A stretch of DNA of 64,000 nucleotides from CAXOVX01 sp964213345 (GCA_964213345.1 CAXOVX010000015.1:1-64000), one strand, 5' to 3'. Shown: positions 1 through 9,842, counted from the stretch's first letter. Numbers and translations: made by a program. Notes: a model not told the origin generated them from the letters alone.

Positions 1-135
1 AAAGAAGAGTTTTTAGAGAAAATATCATCAATATCTCGAGATAATTTGGTGTATGATGAAAGTGGAATACAGAAACATCTTTATAAAGAGCATGGATATG
101 CGAAAAAATGGCAAGAAATACAGAAGATATTCTAA
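1..135 (+). pseudogene. IS630-family transposase remnant, cut by the window edge
   Basis: The forward frame reads a piece of an IS630-type DDE transposase, including YDESGIQKHLYKEHGYAKK, which surrounds the first catalytic Asp of that family. Near-identical text occurs at 46778-46935 (forward) and around 56465-56600 (reverse), so it belongs to a repeated element. The frame ends in TAA at 133-135, shortly after GYAKK. Compared with the 55 kb copy, about 20 bp after GCGAAAAAA are missing, so this is an internally deleted relic and not a working gene. It continues to the left of the window. Confidence 0.7.
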
Positions 136-177
136 GGAGAAATATAATTCCGAAAGAGTCCAAGTTCGAGAATTATC

Positions 178-1542
178 GGGTCTGTCAGATTAAGTGTGTA
201 AGTGATTGTCACATCTTACACCCCTCAGGAAAGAGGATGAAGAATTGGTGTAATGCCATAGACCAATCTCCAATAGGCATGGTCTGTCTTTTTTGAGCAT
301 TTTGCAAGGCCAAATATACAATTTTGTATACAGAATCATCATCTGGGAAAGAGCTCTTAGTTTTGATGACCTTTCTGACCTGTCTGTTACTGGCCTCGAT
401 AATATTTGTGGTATAGATGGCCTTTTTTATGAAATCAGGATATTGTAAAAACGGGATAATTTCCTGCTAATGCCTATTCCAAGATGCTGATATCATGGGA
501 TATTTGACATCCCATTTGTTTGCAAAATCCAATAATGCGTTGAAAGCTGCCTCTTCATTCACTGCTGTGTAAATACTCTTAAGATCCGCCACTACCGCTT
601 TAAATCTTTATAGGGCACGAATTTTGTGCTATTGCGTATCATATGTACTATACACAGCTGTACTGTAGTCCTTGGAAATACCGCATTAATGGCTTCAGGG
701 AATCCGGTCAAACCATCACAACAGGCTACCAGTATGTCATTTACGCCTCGATTCTTCAGCTCATTCAGCACTGATAACCAAAATTTACTTCCCTCATTAT
801 TAGCTAGCTACAAGCCCAAAATCTCCTTGTTACCCTCCATATTAACGCCCATTGCAATATGGAGAGTTTTATTTACAACCTGTTTACCATCCCTTACTTT
901 CACTATCATACCATCTAGATATATTTGCTCCAAAGGCCTGTGTTGCCATGCTTCTACCTCATCTACGACAGCATCACTAGCATTAGCAATGAGCTCATGA
1001 CTTACCTCCATACCATACATTTCTTGTAAATGAGACTGTATATCTCTCGTGCTCATGCCACGTTCATACATTGATATAATTTTCTCGTCAAAACCTTTGA
1101 AAGTACGTTGGTGCTTAGGGATTAGCATCGGCTTAAATGTGCTATCACGCTCCCTTGGAGTGGCAATTCCTATCTCCACATTGTCCATTATGATTGTTTT
1201 GCTACCATGACCATTACGATAATTCCCATTTAATGTAGGTGTATGCTTATCTCTATCCAGGTAGATGATCAGTGCTCTCTTTATCTCAGCCATCATTTCT
1301 AACGGATCTGCTCCACTGAATCCAATACCTCTAACGATAGATATTCCGGATATACAGGCTTATGCCTCTTCCTTACCTTTACTTTCCTTGGAGCCGTTAT
1401 ATTTGTTATATTGTTTGCACTCATAATTAACCTCGTATAAGTTTAGTTCTACATCACTTGGTCAACTGATTGATCGGCTAGCAGCCTCTACACCACTCGT
1501 CAAATGTCATTTCCAAACTTACACACTTATCTTGACACCCCC
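178..1542 (-). mobile_element. IS256-family insertion sequence, complete ends, dead transposase
   Basis: The element is 1365 bp. Its ends are inverted repeats: the left begins GGGTCTGTCAGATTAAGTGT and the right, read on the minus strand, begins GGGGGTGTCAAGATAAGTGT. It is bordered by an exact 8-bp direct repeat, GAATTATC, at 170-177 and 1543-1550, which fits the 8-9 bp target duplications of IS256 elements. The transposase inside is broken, so the copy cannot move by itself. The right-hand duplication contains the TAA stop codon of the neighbouring 906-codon gene, so the insertion left that protein intact. Confidence 0.92.
209..1424 (-). pseudogene. IS256-family (mutator-type) transposase, multiply inactivated
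   Basis: The likely original start is the ATG at 1424 (MSANNITNITAPRK). The frame then carries recognisable IS256 blocks: STRDIQSHLQEMYG, DAVVDEVEAWQHRPLEQIYLDGMIVKVRDG with the DDE Asp, ILVACCDGLTGFPEAI, and a C-terminal block with IYTTNIIEASNRQVRKV. At least four lesions are visible. There is an early stop and frame change near 1300-1310. A Trp codon has become TAG at 805-807, after EILGL. A one-base deletion lies near 600, in the DLKAVV block. A second Trp codon has become TAG near 464, after SWNRH. The longest open stretch left is 808-1296. Confidence 0.9.
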
Positions 1543-1545
1543 GAA

Positions 1546-4266
1546 TTATCTGCTCCTTTGTCGTACAAAGGCTATATGCTCTCTAATCCATTTAGCACCG
1601 ACTGTCTCAACTGCCTGTGCACGTCTTTGACAAGCTCTTAGTACCCTATCCACATATAACTTTGGACTGACGGAACTCAAAGTAGTGGAGGCAACGATCT
1701 TTACTCTTTCTACGAAAGACTGCTGGTGGACAGTTTGTACTTCCACGTTAGCGGCTTTTTTAGCTTCTACGAATATTTTTGCTAACTCTGCTTGTATCTC
1801 TCCCCTACCCTTATCATCATCTGGATAAATGAGTGTAGAACCCCTCTGTTTGCAAATCTGCTCCAGTAAATCAACTGTTTCCTTTATAAAGCGCTTTTTG
1901 CTACTTTTTTTACCATCCTTTTCTTTGTTTAAAAAAACTTCCAGAATTTTTTTCGTACACTTATTGAATTGCTCTGCGGGAGTTCCGGGTGGATCATATC
2001 TTAAGGGCTCTTCTTTCGTGCCACAATATTTTAAGTACTGGAATGTTATGCCTTTTTCGTAAGCCACTAACGCTTCTTCCGAAATTAGCACTTCTATTTG
2101 TTTCTTGGGTAATGATGTTAATTTTGCAAATGTTGTAACACCTTTTCCGATTACCACTCCTATTTCCTGAGCATTTGTGGTTATAATGTACAATTTTTCC
2201 TTTGCTTGCACCCACTCTTTTAACGAGATACCCAGAGTAGCCAGGAGCTGGACATCGTCGCTATAGTGACTGACCATCGTCAACATATTACCTATCTGCT
2301 CGCTGGAAAAGTTTTTTGCCAGATTTGAGAACGAAGTATTAAAAGTATGAAGCAGAAACTGTACCTCGCCAAAGTACTCTGTTAACATGAAGATCTTTCC
2401 TGTCTCAAGTTTTATAAAATCATCAAATGGGATGTAACCGAGCTCAATTATATCTTTTACTGCCTCAATCTTCTCGGTTAATCGGTCAGTTATCTTTTCA
2501 TCAAGTTCCGCCAGTTTTTGAAAAGTAAAGCCGCTGACCTTCATCAGGGGTAGTAGTTTATTGACATCACCAATCTTCTTTTTGAGCTCGTCTTGAGTCA
2601 ATTTTATAAGTTCTGGAAATTTAGTAGCATCAGACTCAACCAAGGCTTTTACAGCAGCAGCATTTTCGATGAAAAGTTTAATTGTTTCTAATGTAATCAA
2701 GGACAAATCTTGAAACTTTGCACCATTTTCAAAAAGTAACTTAATGCTATCATAATTGCTCATTAATAGCTTGCTCTTAGCTGGCTCAGTTTTTAAGAAC
2801 GTCTTTAAATCTCGAAATTCTGTGTTATGGTTATACAGCAATACCGCTGTATTCGAGGTAAGTGCATCTATTTCATCTTGAGTTAGTTCGTTTATGTCTG
2901 CGGCTTTGAGTTCGTATTTTTGTATCACATCCGACAGAACCAACGAATTCGTTGATAGCCCGTTTTTTTTGATGAGTTCTTTGTAAGCTTCTTTTTCTTC
3001 CTGGTTTGGTATTAAGTCTAACACTGAAGTACGGACATTTTTCAAAACATCTCCTAAATTTTTCTCAGTCTTTGCGCTATTGAGCGCCTCTCGCATTTTT
3101 TTTGCCAACTCAGGAGCCCTTGCCTTCACAGCTTGTACATCTAGTAGCACATCATATACATAACTATTTGCTGCATCATTTCTATCTGTATCTTCTATCG
3201 TGGTATATCCTACATATTGTTCATCTCCAACACTTATTAGACGAAAACTCTTATTTACACTTTGCAGCATAGCATCTTGAATATACTTTTCTTCGCATAG
3301 CTTATCAGCTACAATAGCTCTTATTATTTTATCTCGTTCAGGTTTGTAACTCATATTATAATCATCGCCGAGTTTAAAAAGAGACCCGGTGTATGTCCCA
3401 TTTACTCCAAGTATACGCCCAAATAATGCCTTTAGGGGCTCATCAACGGTGTACTTCTCTGGTAATTGCTCTTCTACTTTTGCGCCAATTTGATCTAATA
3501 ATGCATGCACTGAACCAGGTGAGGATATTTTAGATTCCATATATTTAACGAAGTCATTTTTCGCCTCGTTACTACCGGTTATTGTGGCGTATCTATCTTG
3601 TGTAACTTCCTCTGTTCCGAATTTTTCTGCTACTAGATTTCGTAAAGCAGCAACATTGTGTACTTCATTTCCAGACGACACAATAAGCTTCATGTCGCTC
3701 ACTGTTTTTTTTGTTTCTTTGCCACTTATGAATGACATGCAAAGAGCTTGCACAACATCTTCTTTTGCACGAGCTACTGTTGCTTTTAACCCCTCCCCCC
3801 TTAGAACAATGTTCATACCCTGCAATTTTGTTATAATTCCTGGCAGACACTCCCAAATAGTATATTGGCTTAACGATGTGATGAGATTATTTTTTTGCGT
3901 ATCATCTCGCTTTTCATCTTTATCTATCTTGGTTAACAAATGAGATAGTGCTTCCAATAAAGAAACAGCAAACTTTTTTTCTTCCATTTGACTTTTAGTA
4001 AGTCCGGTAAACTCATCAAAATGTTGTCTTAGTCCGTGTTCGTTAAATTTTTCCAATACTGAATATTTTCCCTTTAAAGCAACTATGCCATTTATTGCTC
4101 TACCAGCAAATTCTTTTAGTTCTTCTCCGCTTTTTTTCTCGAGATCCTCTGCTACAAAACTATACTCCTCTAGCCTAGCACTCCTAAACTGCTCCATATT
4201 AAACCGAGGGACAAGCAATTGTTGCTCCTGTTCTTCTGGTTGTTTCTGTTTTTTTGCCTCTAACAT
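1546..4266 (-). CDS. 906-residue protein of unknown function with about eight 32-residue helical repeats
   Basis: I do not recognise the family. The N-terminus (MLEAKKQKQPEEQEQQ) is charged, with no signal peptide or membrane segment, so a cytoplasmic or secreted-effector location is possible. Residues about 483-746 form a degenerate repeat of 30-36 residues. Each unit starts with F-x-x-L and ends near a Gly, for example KFQDL, KFPEL, TFQKL, PFDDF, SFSNL and TFAKL. The periodicity and Leu/Ile spacing suggest an alpha-solenoid. The C-terminus is basic (KKSSKKRF, RACQRRAQ). The stop codon lies inside the 8-bp duplication made by the neighbouring IS256 insertion, so the protein is full length. 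The length and lack of interruptions in a decaying neighbourhood suggest it is under selection. Confidence 0.8.
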   Translation of the reverse strand: MLEAKKQKQPEEQEQQLLVPRFNMEQFRSARLEEYSFVAEDLEKKSGEELKEFAGRAINGIVALKGKYSVLEKFNEHGLRQHFDEFTGLTKSQMEEKKFAVSLLEALSHLLTKIDKDEKRDDTQKNNLITSLSQYTIWECLPGIITKLQGMNIVLRGEGLKATVARAKEDVVQALCMSFISGKETKKTVSDMKLIVSSGNEVHNVAALRNLVAEKFGTEEVTQDRYATITGSNEAKNDFVKYMESKISSPGSVHALLDQIGAKVEEQLPEKYTVDEPLKALFGRILGVNGTYTGSLFKLGDDYNMSYKPERDKIIRAIVADKLCEEKYIQDAMLQSVNKSFRLISVGDEQYVGYTTIEDTDRNDAANSYVYDVLLDVQAVKARAPELAKKMREALNSAKTEKNLGDVLKNVRTSVLDLIPNQEEKEAYKELIKKNGLSTNSLVLSDVIQKYELKAADINELTQDEIDALTSNTAVLLYNHNTEFRDLKTFLKTEPAKSKLLMSNYDSIKLLFENGAKFQDLSLITLETIKLFIENAAAVKALVESDATKFPELIKLTQDELKKKIGDVNKLLPLMKVSGFTFQKLAELDEKITDRLTEKIEAVKDIIELGYIPFDDFIKLETGKIFMLTEYFGEVQFLLHTFNTSFSNLAKNFSSEQIGNMLTMVSHYSDDVQLLATLGISLKEWVQAKEKLYIITTNAQEIGVVIGKGVTTFAKLTSLPKKQIEVLISEEALVAYEKGITFQYLKYCGTKEEPLRYDPPGTPAEQFNKCTKKILEVFLNKEKDGKKSSKKRFIKETVDLLEQICKQRGSTLIYPDDDKGRGEIQAELAKIFVEAKKAANVEVQTVHQQSFVERVKIVASTTLSSVSPKLYVDRVLRACQRRAQAVETVGAKWIREHIAFVRQRSR

Positions 4267-4571
4267 GCCATTCCCCCCATAATCGTATTCAAAAACGTCT
4301 CCGTCAGGGATGGTAAAATATTTAAAATATTAATGTCAATGACGTACTAGAAAATACCTCAGCAATAGGTAAAAAACATCGTTTATTATTACTAATATTA
4401 TCATAATCTTTTTTTAGCTTTTTATTAGATTACATACCTAATTCACCAAATTTATAGAGGTATTTTAAATGTGTTTACCTCTACCTTTTTTGATTTTATT
4501 TGTATTCTCCCCAGCATCTGCTAGAATTGGCGCAAGTTATTATCATTATTTTCTTTGTTATGAGCTTTAGC

Positions 4572-5861
4572 ATGCAGATTGGTACCTCAAATCACCTTAC
4601 AATTGGAGGAGTGGATGTTGTAGAATTAGCAACATTAAGCCCTTATCCCCTTTATATCCTTGATGAAAAATTGATACGTATGAAAATGCGTGCTTATCTA
4701 ACGAGCGTAAAAAAATATTATCCTGAGCATGGAGAAGTATTTTATGCTTCAAAGGCATTGATAAATTTAGCACTCTGTAAAATAGCTGAACAAGAAGGAA
4801 TAGGGTTAGACGTAGCATCCATAGGAGAGCTTTTTACAGCGATACAAGCTAAATTCCCTATGAAAAAAGTGATAATGCATGGCAACAACAAATCTTATGA
4901 AGAGCTAGAATTAGCCGTAAAAAACAATATTGGACGTATTGTTATTGATAATTTTGATGATATCAGGATGCTATCAGCATTAACCGAAAGTTTAAATCAA
5001 ACTGTTAATGTCCTCATTCGTATCAAGCCAGATGTTCGGGTTCATACGCATACTTATATAGAAACTGGAGATAAAGAATCAAAGTTTGGATTTGATATAA
5101 GTGTCGCTCAAGAAGCAATTAAGAGCATTTTAAAATGTAATAAATTGTTATTTAGAGGCTTACACATCCACATTGGTTCACAAATTTTAGAGATTAATGC
5201 TTATAAAAAAGCAATTGATGCGGTAACGTTGCTTATCAAAAATCTATATACAAGCAATATCAGTATTGAGGAGTGCAATCTGGGCGGTGGATTGGGCATT
5301 GCCTACACTGACAATGATGAAAAAATTGATATAGAAAATTTTATCAAAGATATTGCTACATATCTAATATCTGCTTTTCAATATCACGAATTGAGCTTAC
5401 CTACTTTGCTTCTTGAGCCGGGGAGATCGATTATAGGAGAAGCAGGGACTACAATTTACCATATCGGTTCAATAAAAGAAATGCCAGGCAATAGATTTTA
5501 CGTAGCAGTAAATGGCGGTATGAATGACAATATTCGCCCATCATTATATAGTGCAAAATATTCTGCTGTGCTAGCAAACAGAATACAAGAAGAGGGTATA
5601 TGTGATTGCAGAATAGTGGGCAAGTTATGTGAGTCAGGAGATGTTTTAATAGATAGAATATTATTGCCTAAACCGAGACGTGGCGATATTTTGGCTGTTC
5701 TGTCTACAGGGGCCTACAACTACTCCATGGCAAGCAATTACAATAGACTTCCGATACCTGGCATGGCTTTAACGTATAATGGTAACGTGGATTGGATAGT
5801 AAAACCACAGGCTTTAGAGGATATGATACGTAATGACCTTATACCAGAACGGCTAAGATAA
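4572..5861 (+). CDS. lysA: Diaminopimelate decarboxylase
   Basis: This PLP enzyme of fold type III removes CO2 from meso-diaminopimelate to make lysine. Visible signatures are the PLP lysine motif FYASKA (about residue 60), the HGNNKS loop, LHIHIGSQI, the glycine-rich phosphate loop GGGLGI, EPGRSI, and the catalytic cysteine motif CESGD. The open frame extends to a TTG at 4500, but that adds a hydrophobic stretch not expected in LysA. MQIGTSNHL at 4572 (or MSFS at 4560) places GVDVVELA where family members have it. murJ follows after a single base, so the two are probably cotranscribed. About 429 residues is normal for LysA. Confidence 0.93.
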   Translation: MQIGTSNHLTIGGVDVVELATLSPYPLYILDEKLIRMKMRAYLTSVKKYYPEHGEVFYASKALINLALCKIAEQEGIGLDVASIGELFTAIQAKFPMKKVIMHGNNKSYEELELAVKNNIGRIVIDNFDDIRMLSALTESLNQTVNVLIRIKPDVRVHTHTYIETGDKESKFGFDISVAQEAIKSILKCNKLLFRGLHIHIGSQILEINAYKKAIDAVTLLIKNLYTSNISIEECNLGGGLGIAYTDNDEKIDIENFIKDIATYLISAFQYHELSLPTLLLEPGRSIIGEAGTTIYHIGSIKEMPGNRFYVAVNGGMNDNIRPSLYSAKYSAVLANRIQEEGICDCRIVGKLCESGDVLIDRILLPKPRRGDILAVLSTGAYNYSMASNYNRLPIPGMALTYNGNVDWIVKPQALEDMIRNDLIPERLR

Positions 5862-5862
5862 T

Positions 5863-7380
5863 ATGCATATATTAAGGTCAACATTAATTGTCAGTGTTAC
5901 GACCCTCATTTCCAGAATACTTGGTTATGTTAGAGATGCCATAACAGCAGCATATATGGGCACTGGTATTATGAATGATGCGTTTATAGCAGCATTTAAA
6001 TTTACCAATTTATTTAGGACTTTATTTGGAGAAGGAGCGTTTAATGCAGCTTTTGTGCCCATTTTTTCTTCTACCTTGCAGACTCGTGGTATCAAGTATG
6101 CAAAGATTATGGCGTCACACTTACAGTCCATTTTACTAATATCGTTGTTAATATTTTCGCTGATTGTAATAGTAGGCATGCCCTATTTAATAACGGTCAC
6201 AACACCTGGTTTTATTAAGGATAGTGATGTTTTTTACCTAGCGGTAGAACTGGGCAGGATCACTTTCCCGTACTTAATGCTTATCTCGTTAGCAGCTTTT
6301 TATGGCGGTATATTGAATAGCCGTCGCATTTTTATGCCATACGCGGCTACTCCTATTATCTTGAATGCAGTTGTCATTATACTGCTTTTGTGTCTGCAGG
6401 ATATTGCTGAAACTAAAGCCCATGCTCTAAGTTACTCTGTTTTAGCAGCTGGTGTTTTGGAGTTTTTGTGGGTATTTTATTTTGCAGCTAAAAATAATAT
6501 GCTGATTCCGCTGCGTAAGCCCCGATTATCGAAATATGTAAAAATTATGATAAAACGTATGTTGCCTGGTATTGTAGGTTCTGGGGTTGCACAAATTAAC
6601 ATTTGGATAGACATGATTATTGTGTCATTTGTACCAAGTGGCATGTCTTACCTATATTTTGCCGATAGGATAATGCAGCTACCATTGGCGTTGATAGGTA
6701 CTGCACTGGGAACTGTATTACTGCCAGCCATCGCTACTCGTGCAAATATTGGTGCAGTGGTAGAAATAGGAGTCATTCAAAATAAAAGCGTCAAGTTTTC
6801 GCTTTTTCTAGCTATTCCAGCTACAGTAGGATTATGCATGCTATCTGTTGATATAATACAAGTTCTCTTTGCAAGAGGTTGTTTTCAAGTAGAGTCTGTT
6901 TTAGGAACTTCTAGCGCATTATCTGCACTGTCGTTGGGACTTCCGGCTTTTATTCTATTAAAATTAGTCAATACAACATTTTATGCCTACGGAGATACTA
7001 AAATTCCAGTAAAAATCTCAATATGTGCCTTACTTACTAATGTAATACTCAGTCTTTCCCTGGTGTGGAAATTTAAGCACGTTGGAGTAGCTTTATCAGC
7101 GGTAATATCAGCTTGGATTGGTTTATGTATTGGGGTAGTATTTTTATCTAAGAAGTACAAACTACACCTGAAGTATGATACCGTAAAAAGTACGGGGAAA
7201 TCTATAATAGCTACTGCTTGTATGGGGGAGTTTATTTATTATGTAAAACATTACGTCTCATACTACAACAGCAAGAGCATCGCTAGCCTGCTGTGCATAA
7301 TACTCAGCAGCATTATGCTATACTTTTGTATAAACCTTGCTCTGCATACTAGAATTCGATTAAAAAAATCAAAGCAGTAA
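5863..7380 (+). CDS. murJ: Lipid II flippase MurJ (MviN family)
   Basis: MurJ flips the lipid-linked peptidoglycan precursor across the inner membrane. The 505-residue protein starts with the typical MviN block: STLIVSVTTLISRILGYVRD, then AAYMGTG and FRTLFGEGAFNAAFVPIF. It is hydrophobic throughout, with about 13-14 membrane segments, and contains the family patterns LPALIGTALGTVLLPAI-like and FYAYGDTKIPVK. It starts one base after lysA and ends seven bases before the convergent infC gene. With mraY and a D,D-carboxypeptidase elsewhere in the window, it indicates that the organism still makes peptidoglycan intermediates. Confidence 0.95.
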   Translation: MHILRSTLIVSVTTLISRILGYVRDAITAAYMGTGIMNDAFIAAFKFTNLFRTLFGEGAFNAAFVPIFSSTLQTRGIKYAKIMASHLQSILLISLLIFSLIVIVGMPYLITVTTPGFIKDSDVFYLAVELGRITFPYLMLISLAAFYGGILNSRRIFMPYAATPIILNAVVIILLLCLQDIAETKAHALSYSVLAAGVLEFLWVFYFAAKNNMLIPLRKPRLSKYVKIMIKRMLPGIVGSGVAQINIWIDMIIVSFVPSGMSYLYFADRIMQLPLALIGTALGTVLLPAIATRANIGAVVEIGVIQNKSVKFSLFLAIPATVGLCMLSVDIIQVLFARGCFQVESVLGTSSALSALSLGLPAFILLKLVNTTFYAYGDTKIPVKISICALLTNVILSLSLVWKFKHVGVALSAVISAWIGLCIGVVFLSKKYKLHLKYDTVKSTGKSIIATACMGEFIYYVKHYVSYYNSKSIASLLCIILSSIMLYFCINLALHTRIRLKKSKQ

Positions 7381-7387
7381 AGCCGAT

Positions 7388-7909
7388 CTATCTAGGTGTT
7401 AGGACCATGAATATTTGCTTGCCTTCCATTTTAGGCTCTAATTCTACCTTTGCTATTGTCTCCAAATCACGTTTGAACCTATTTATAATGGCAAAACCTA
7501 CTTCTTCATGCGTAACTTCTCTACCCTTAAACACCAGTGAAATACGTACTTTATTCTCCTCTTTTAGGAATTTTTCTGCATTACGTAACTTTATCCTATA
7601 GTCCCCTATTGCAATTGTGGGACGTACCTTGATCTCCTTTACTTCTACTATTTTTTGTTTTTTGCGGGCTTCATGCAGTTTTTTTTGCTGTTCATATTTA
7701 TATTTGCCGTAATCCATTATTTTGCACACTGGCGGTATCGCGTTAGGGACGATTTCTACCAAATCCAAGCCTTTCTCCCGCGCCATTGTCAAAGCTTGAT
7801 GGAATGCAATAGTCCCCACCATATCTCCACTATCATCTATGAGTTTTACTTGTGGTGCCTTGATTTGCGCATTAATCCTTACGGTACTTTTTGTTGTTAT
7901 AGTGCTTAT
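7388..7909 (-). CDS. infC: Translation initiation factor IF-3 with a non-canonical start codon
   Basis: IF-3 binds the 30S subunit and checks start-codon pairing. The frame shows the family blocks RINAQI, APQVKLIDD, LDLVEIVPNA, PPVCKIMDYGKYKYEQ and IKVRPTI. The first ATG (7822) would remove about 29 conserved N-terminal residues. Upstream to the in-frame TGA there is no ATG, GTG or TTG. Candidates are ATA at 7909, four bases after GGAGG, ATA at 7900 and ATT at 7876. From 7909 the protein is 173 residues, a normal length. Rare start codons in infC are known to allow IF-3 to repress its own translation. thrS lies just upstream on the same strand. Confidence 0.9.
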   Translation of the reverse strand: MSTITTKSTVRINAQIKAPQVKLIDDSGDMVGTIAFHQALTMAREKGLDLVEIVPNAIPPVCKIMDYGKYKYEQQKKLHEARKKQKIVEVKEIKVRPTIAIGDYRIKLRNAEKFLKEENKVRISLVFKGREVTHEEVGFAIINRFKRDLETIAKVELEPKMEGKQIFMVLTPR

Positions 7910-7910
7910 A

Positions 7911-7918
7911 GTGCCTCC
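7911..7918 (-). promoter_or_regulatory. Shine-Dalgarno GGAGG deciding the infC start
   Basis: On the minus strand the thrS stop is followed by ATGAAATGGAGGCACTATA. GGAGG sits four bases ahead of the first in-frame ATA codon. It is the only strong ribosome-binding site in the thrS-infC gap, and it supports translation beginning at a rare codon upstream of the first ATG of the frame. Confidence 0.55.
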
Positions 7919-7925
7919 ATTTCAT

Positions 7926-9842
7926 TTATTTGGGTTCTTGTGTCTCTACTTCTAATTTAGATATGAATTCAGTAAGATCAAGAGTTTCTTGCGTATCACT
8001 GTCTATTCTTCTTATTGCAATTGTACTATTTTCTGCTTCTTTTTGTCCAATAATCGCCATAATTGGGATTTTTGCGGTCAGGTGCTTGCGCAACTTGTAA
8101 TTCACCGTCTCATTTTCATCATCTAAAACCACCTTTAAATTTTTACCTAAGGCTAATTCATGCACTTTATTTGCATATTCTTTAGCATGATCAGTTATTG
8201 TCACGATAGCTAGCTGGATTGGTGCTAACCATAGCGGTAGCTTCCCCGTATAATGTTCAAGCATAATTCCAATAAATCTTTCTAGTGATCCAAATATAGC
8301 TCTATGTAGCATCACAGGATGATGTTTTTTACCATCTTCGCCGGTGTAAGTAGCATTAAACCGTGCTGGCATATTAAGATCTATTTGTAAGGTTCCAAAT
8401 TGCCAGTCACGCCCTATGGCGTCACGTAGTACAAATTCCAATTTAGGGCCATAAAATGCTCCCTCTCCTGGATTGAATGTATAATCTAAGTTCAAATTTT
8501 TGAGTGCATTTAATAAGGCACTTTCGGCTTTATCCCATACTTCATCTGAGCCGATTCTTTTTGCTGGCCTATCGGAAAATTTTATATATACATCATGAAA
8601 CCCAAAATCTTTGTAAATTTTAAGTATAAAATTACAGACATTTTGTGATTGTTCGAGCATTTGACCTTCTGTACAAAACACATGAGCGTCATCTTGGGTG
8701 AATCCACGCACACGCAGCAATCCATGCAATGCTCCAGATGGCTCAAAACGATACACTTTTCCAAATTCAGACAGCATCAATGGTAAATTTCTATAACTCA
8801 CGACATCATGTTTAAAGACCTGGACCCCTCCTGGGCAGTTCATAGGCCTAACAGCGTACGTCCGTTCTTCATTGCAAACTTGTGCAATAAACATATTTTC
8901 TCTGAATTTCTCCCAGTGACCTGATGCCTCCCATAGAGAGCGATCCATAATCTCAGGTGTATTTATCTCGAGATATCCTGCAGCAGATTGTTGTCTACGC
9001 ATATAACTCACAAGAGTTTGAAATAGCGTCCACCCTTTCGGGTGCCAAAATGCTGTACCTGGAGCCTCTTCTTGAAAATGGAACAAGCCCATTACTTTCC
9101 CTATACGTCTATGATCTCTTTTTTCTGCCTCTTCCAAACGATGTAGATATGCATCTAACTGTTCATTGCTATCCCAAGCTGTGCCATATATACGCTGTAG
9201 CATCGTATTACTGCTATCACCACGCCAATATGCTCCTGCAACTTTTGTTAATTTGAAAGCTTTTACGTATCGTGCAGATGGAACATGCGGTCCACGGCAA
9301 AGGTCGCAAAAACCCCCTTGATCATATGTACTAATTTCCTCTGTATCTTTTAATTCATTAACTATCTCGACTTTGTATTGCTCTCCCAGCTTATTAAAAT
9401 ATTCTACAGCCTCTTTTTTTGTAATGACTTTCCTTATAAAACGATGATCTCTTCTTATAATTTCATGCATTTTCCTCTCTATATCCACAAGATCTGCAGT
9501 GGAAAATGGGGTGGGGTGTGCAAAATCATAATAAAATCCGTCTTTTATAATTGGGCCAATTGTAACCTGAGTTTCTGGATACAGTTCCTTAACTGCCTGT
9601 GCCAGTATGTGTGCTGCACTATGACGTATAATACCTAACCCCTCATCGCTACTGCTAATCACTATATCTACTTTCGCATTTTTAGTGATGCTATACACTA
9701 AGTCCTTAATTTGACCATCAACTCTCATTGCTACAGCTGATTTTGCCAACGCTTTACTAACAGAACCGGCTATTTCAAAGCCATTTACTTGAAGTTGCTC
9801 AAAATCCCTAATGTTCCCATCAGGAAGTGTTATTTGAATCAT
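7926..9842 (-). CDS. thrS: Threonyl-tRNA synthetase
   Basis: This class II synthetase charges tRNA-Thr. The domains follow the usual order over 638 residues. An N-terminal TGS domain covers about 1-60. The editing domain has HSAAH at 74-78 and the downstream CRGPHVPS motif. The catalytic core has the zinc-ligand Cys in MNCPGG (C336), then KVYRFEPSGALHGLLRVRGFTQDDAH. A C-terminal anticodon-binding domain starts about residue 540. infC follows about 20 bases downstream on the same strand, as in many bacteria, but rpmI and rplT, which usually come next, are absent; murJ and lysA converge from the other side. Confidence 0.97.
   Translation of the reverse strand: MIQITLPDGNIRDFEQLQVNGFEIAGSVSKALAKSAVAMRVDGQIKDLVYSITKNAKVDIVISSSDEGLGIIRHSAAHILAQAVKELYPETQVTIGPIIKDGFYYDFAHPTPFSTADLVDIERKMHEIIRRDHRFIRKVITKKEAVEYFNKLGEQYKVEIVNELKDTEEISTYDQGGFCDLCRGPHVPSARYVKAFKLTKVAGAYWRGDSSNTMLQRIYGTAWDSNEQLDAYLHRLEEAEKRDHRRIGKVMGLFHFQEEAPGTAFWHPKGWTLFQTLVSYMRRQQSAAGYLEINTPEIMDRSLWEASGHWEKFRENMFIAQVCNEERTYAVRPMNCPGGVQVFKHDVVSYRNLPLMLSEFGKVYRFEPSGALHGLLRVRGFTQDDAHVFCTEGQMLEQSQNVCNFILKIYKDFGFHDVYIKFSDRPAKRIGSDEVWDKAESALLNALKNLNLDYTFNPGEGAFYGPKLEFVLRDAIGRDWQFGTLQIDLNMPARFNATYTGEDGKKHHPVMLHRAIFGSLERFIGIMLEHYTGKLPLWLAPIQLAIVTITDHAKEYANKVHELALGKNLKVVLDDENETVNYKLRKHLTAKIPIMAIIGQKEAENSTIAIRRIDSDTQETLDLTEFISKLEVETQEPK

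Noticed and set aside
626..1000. A forward 124-codon frame at the left end
   Set aside because: It is the shadow of the IS256 transposase on the opposite strand, whose conserved words are clear.
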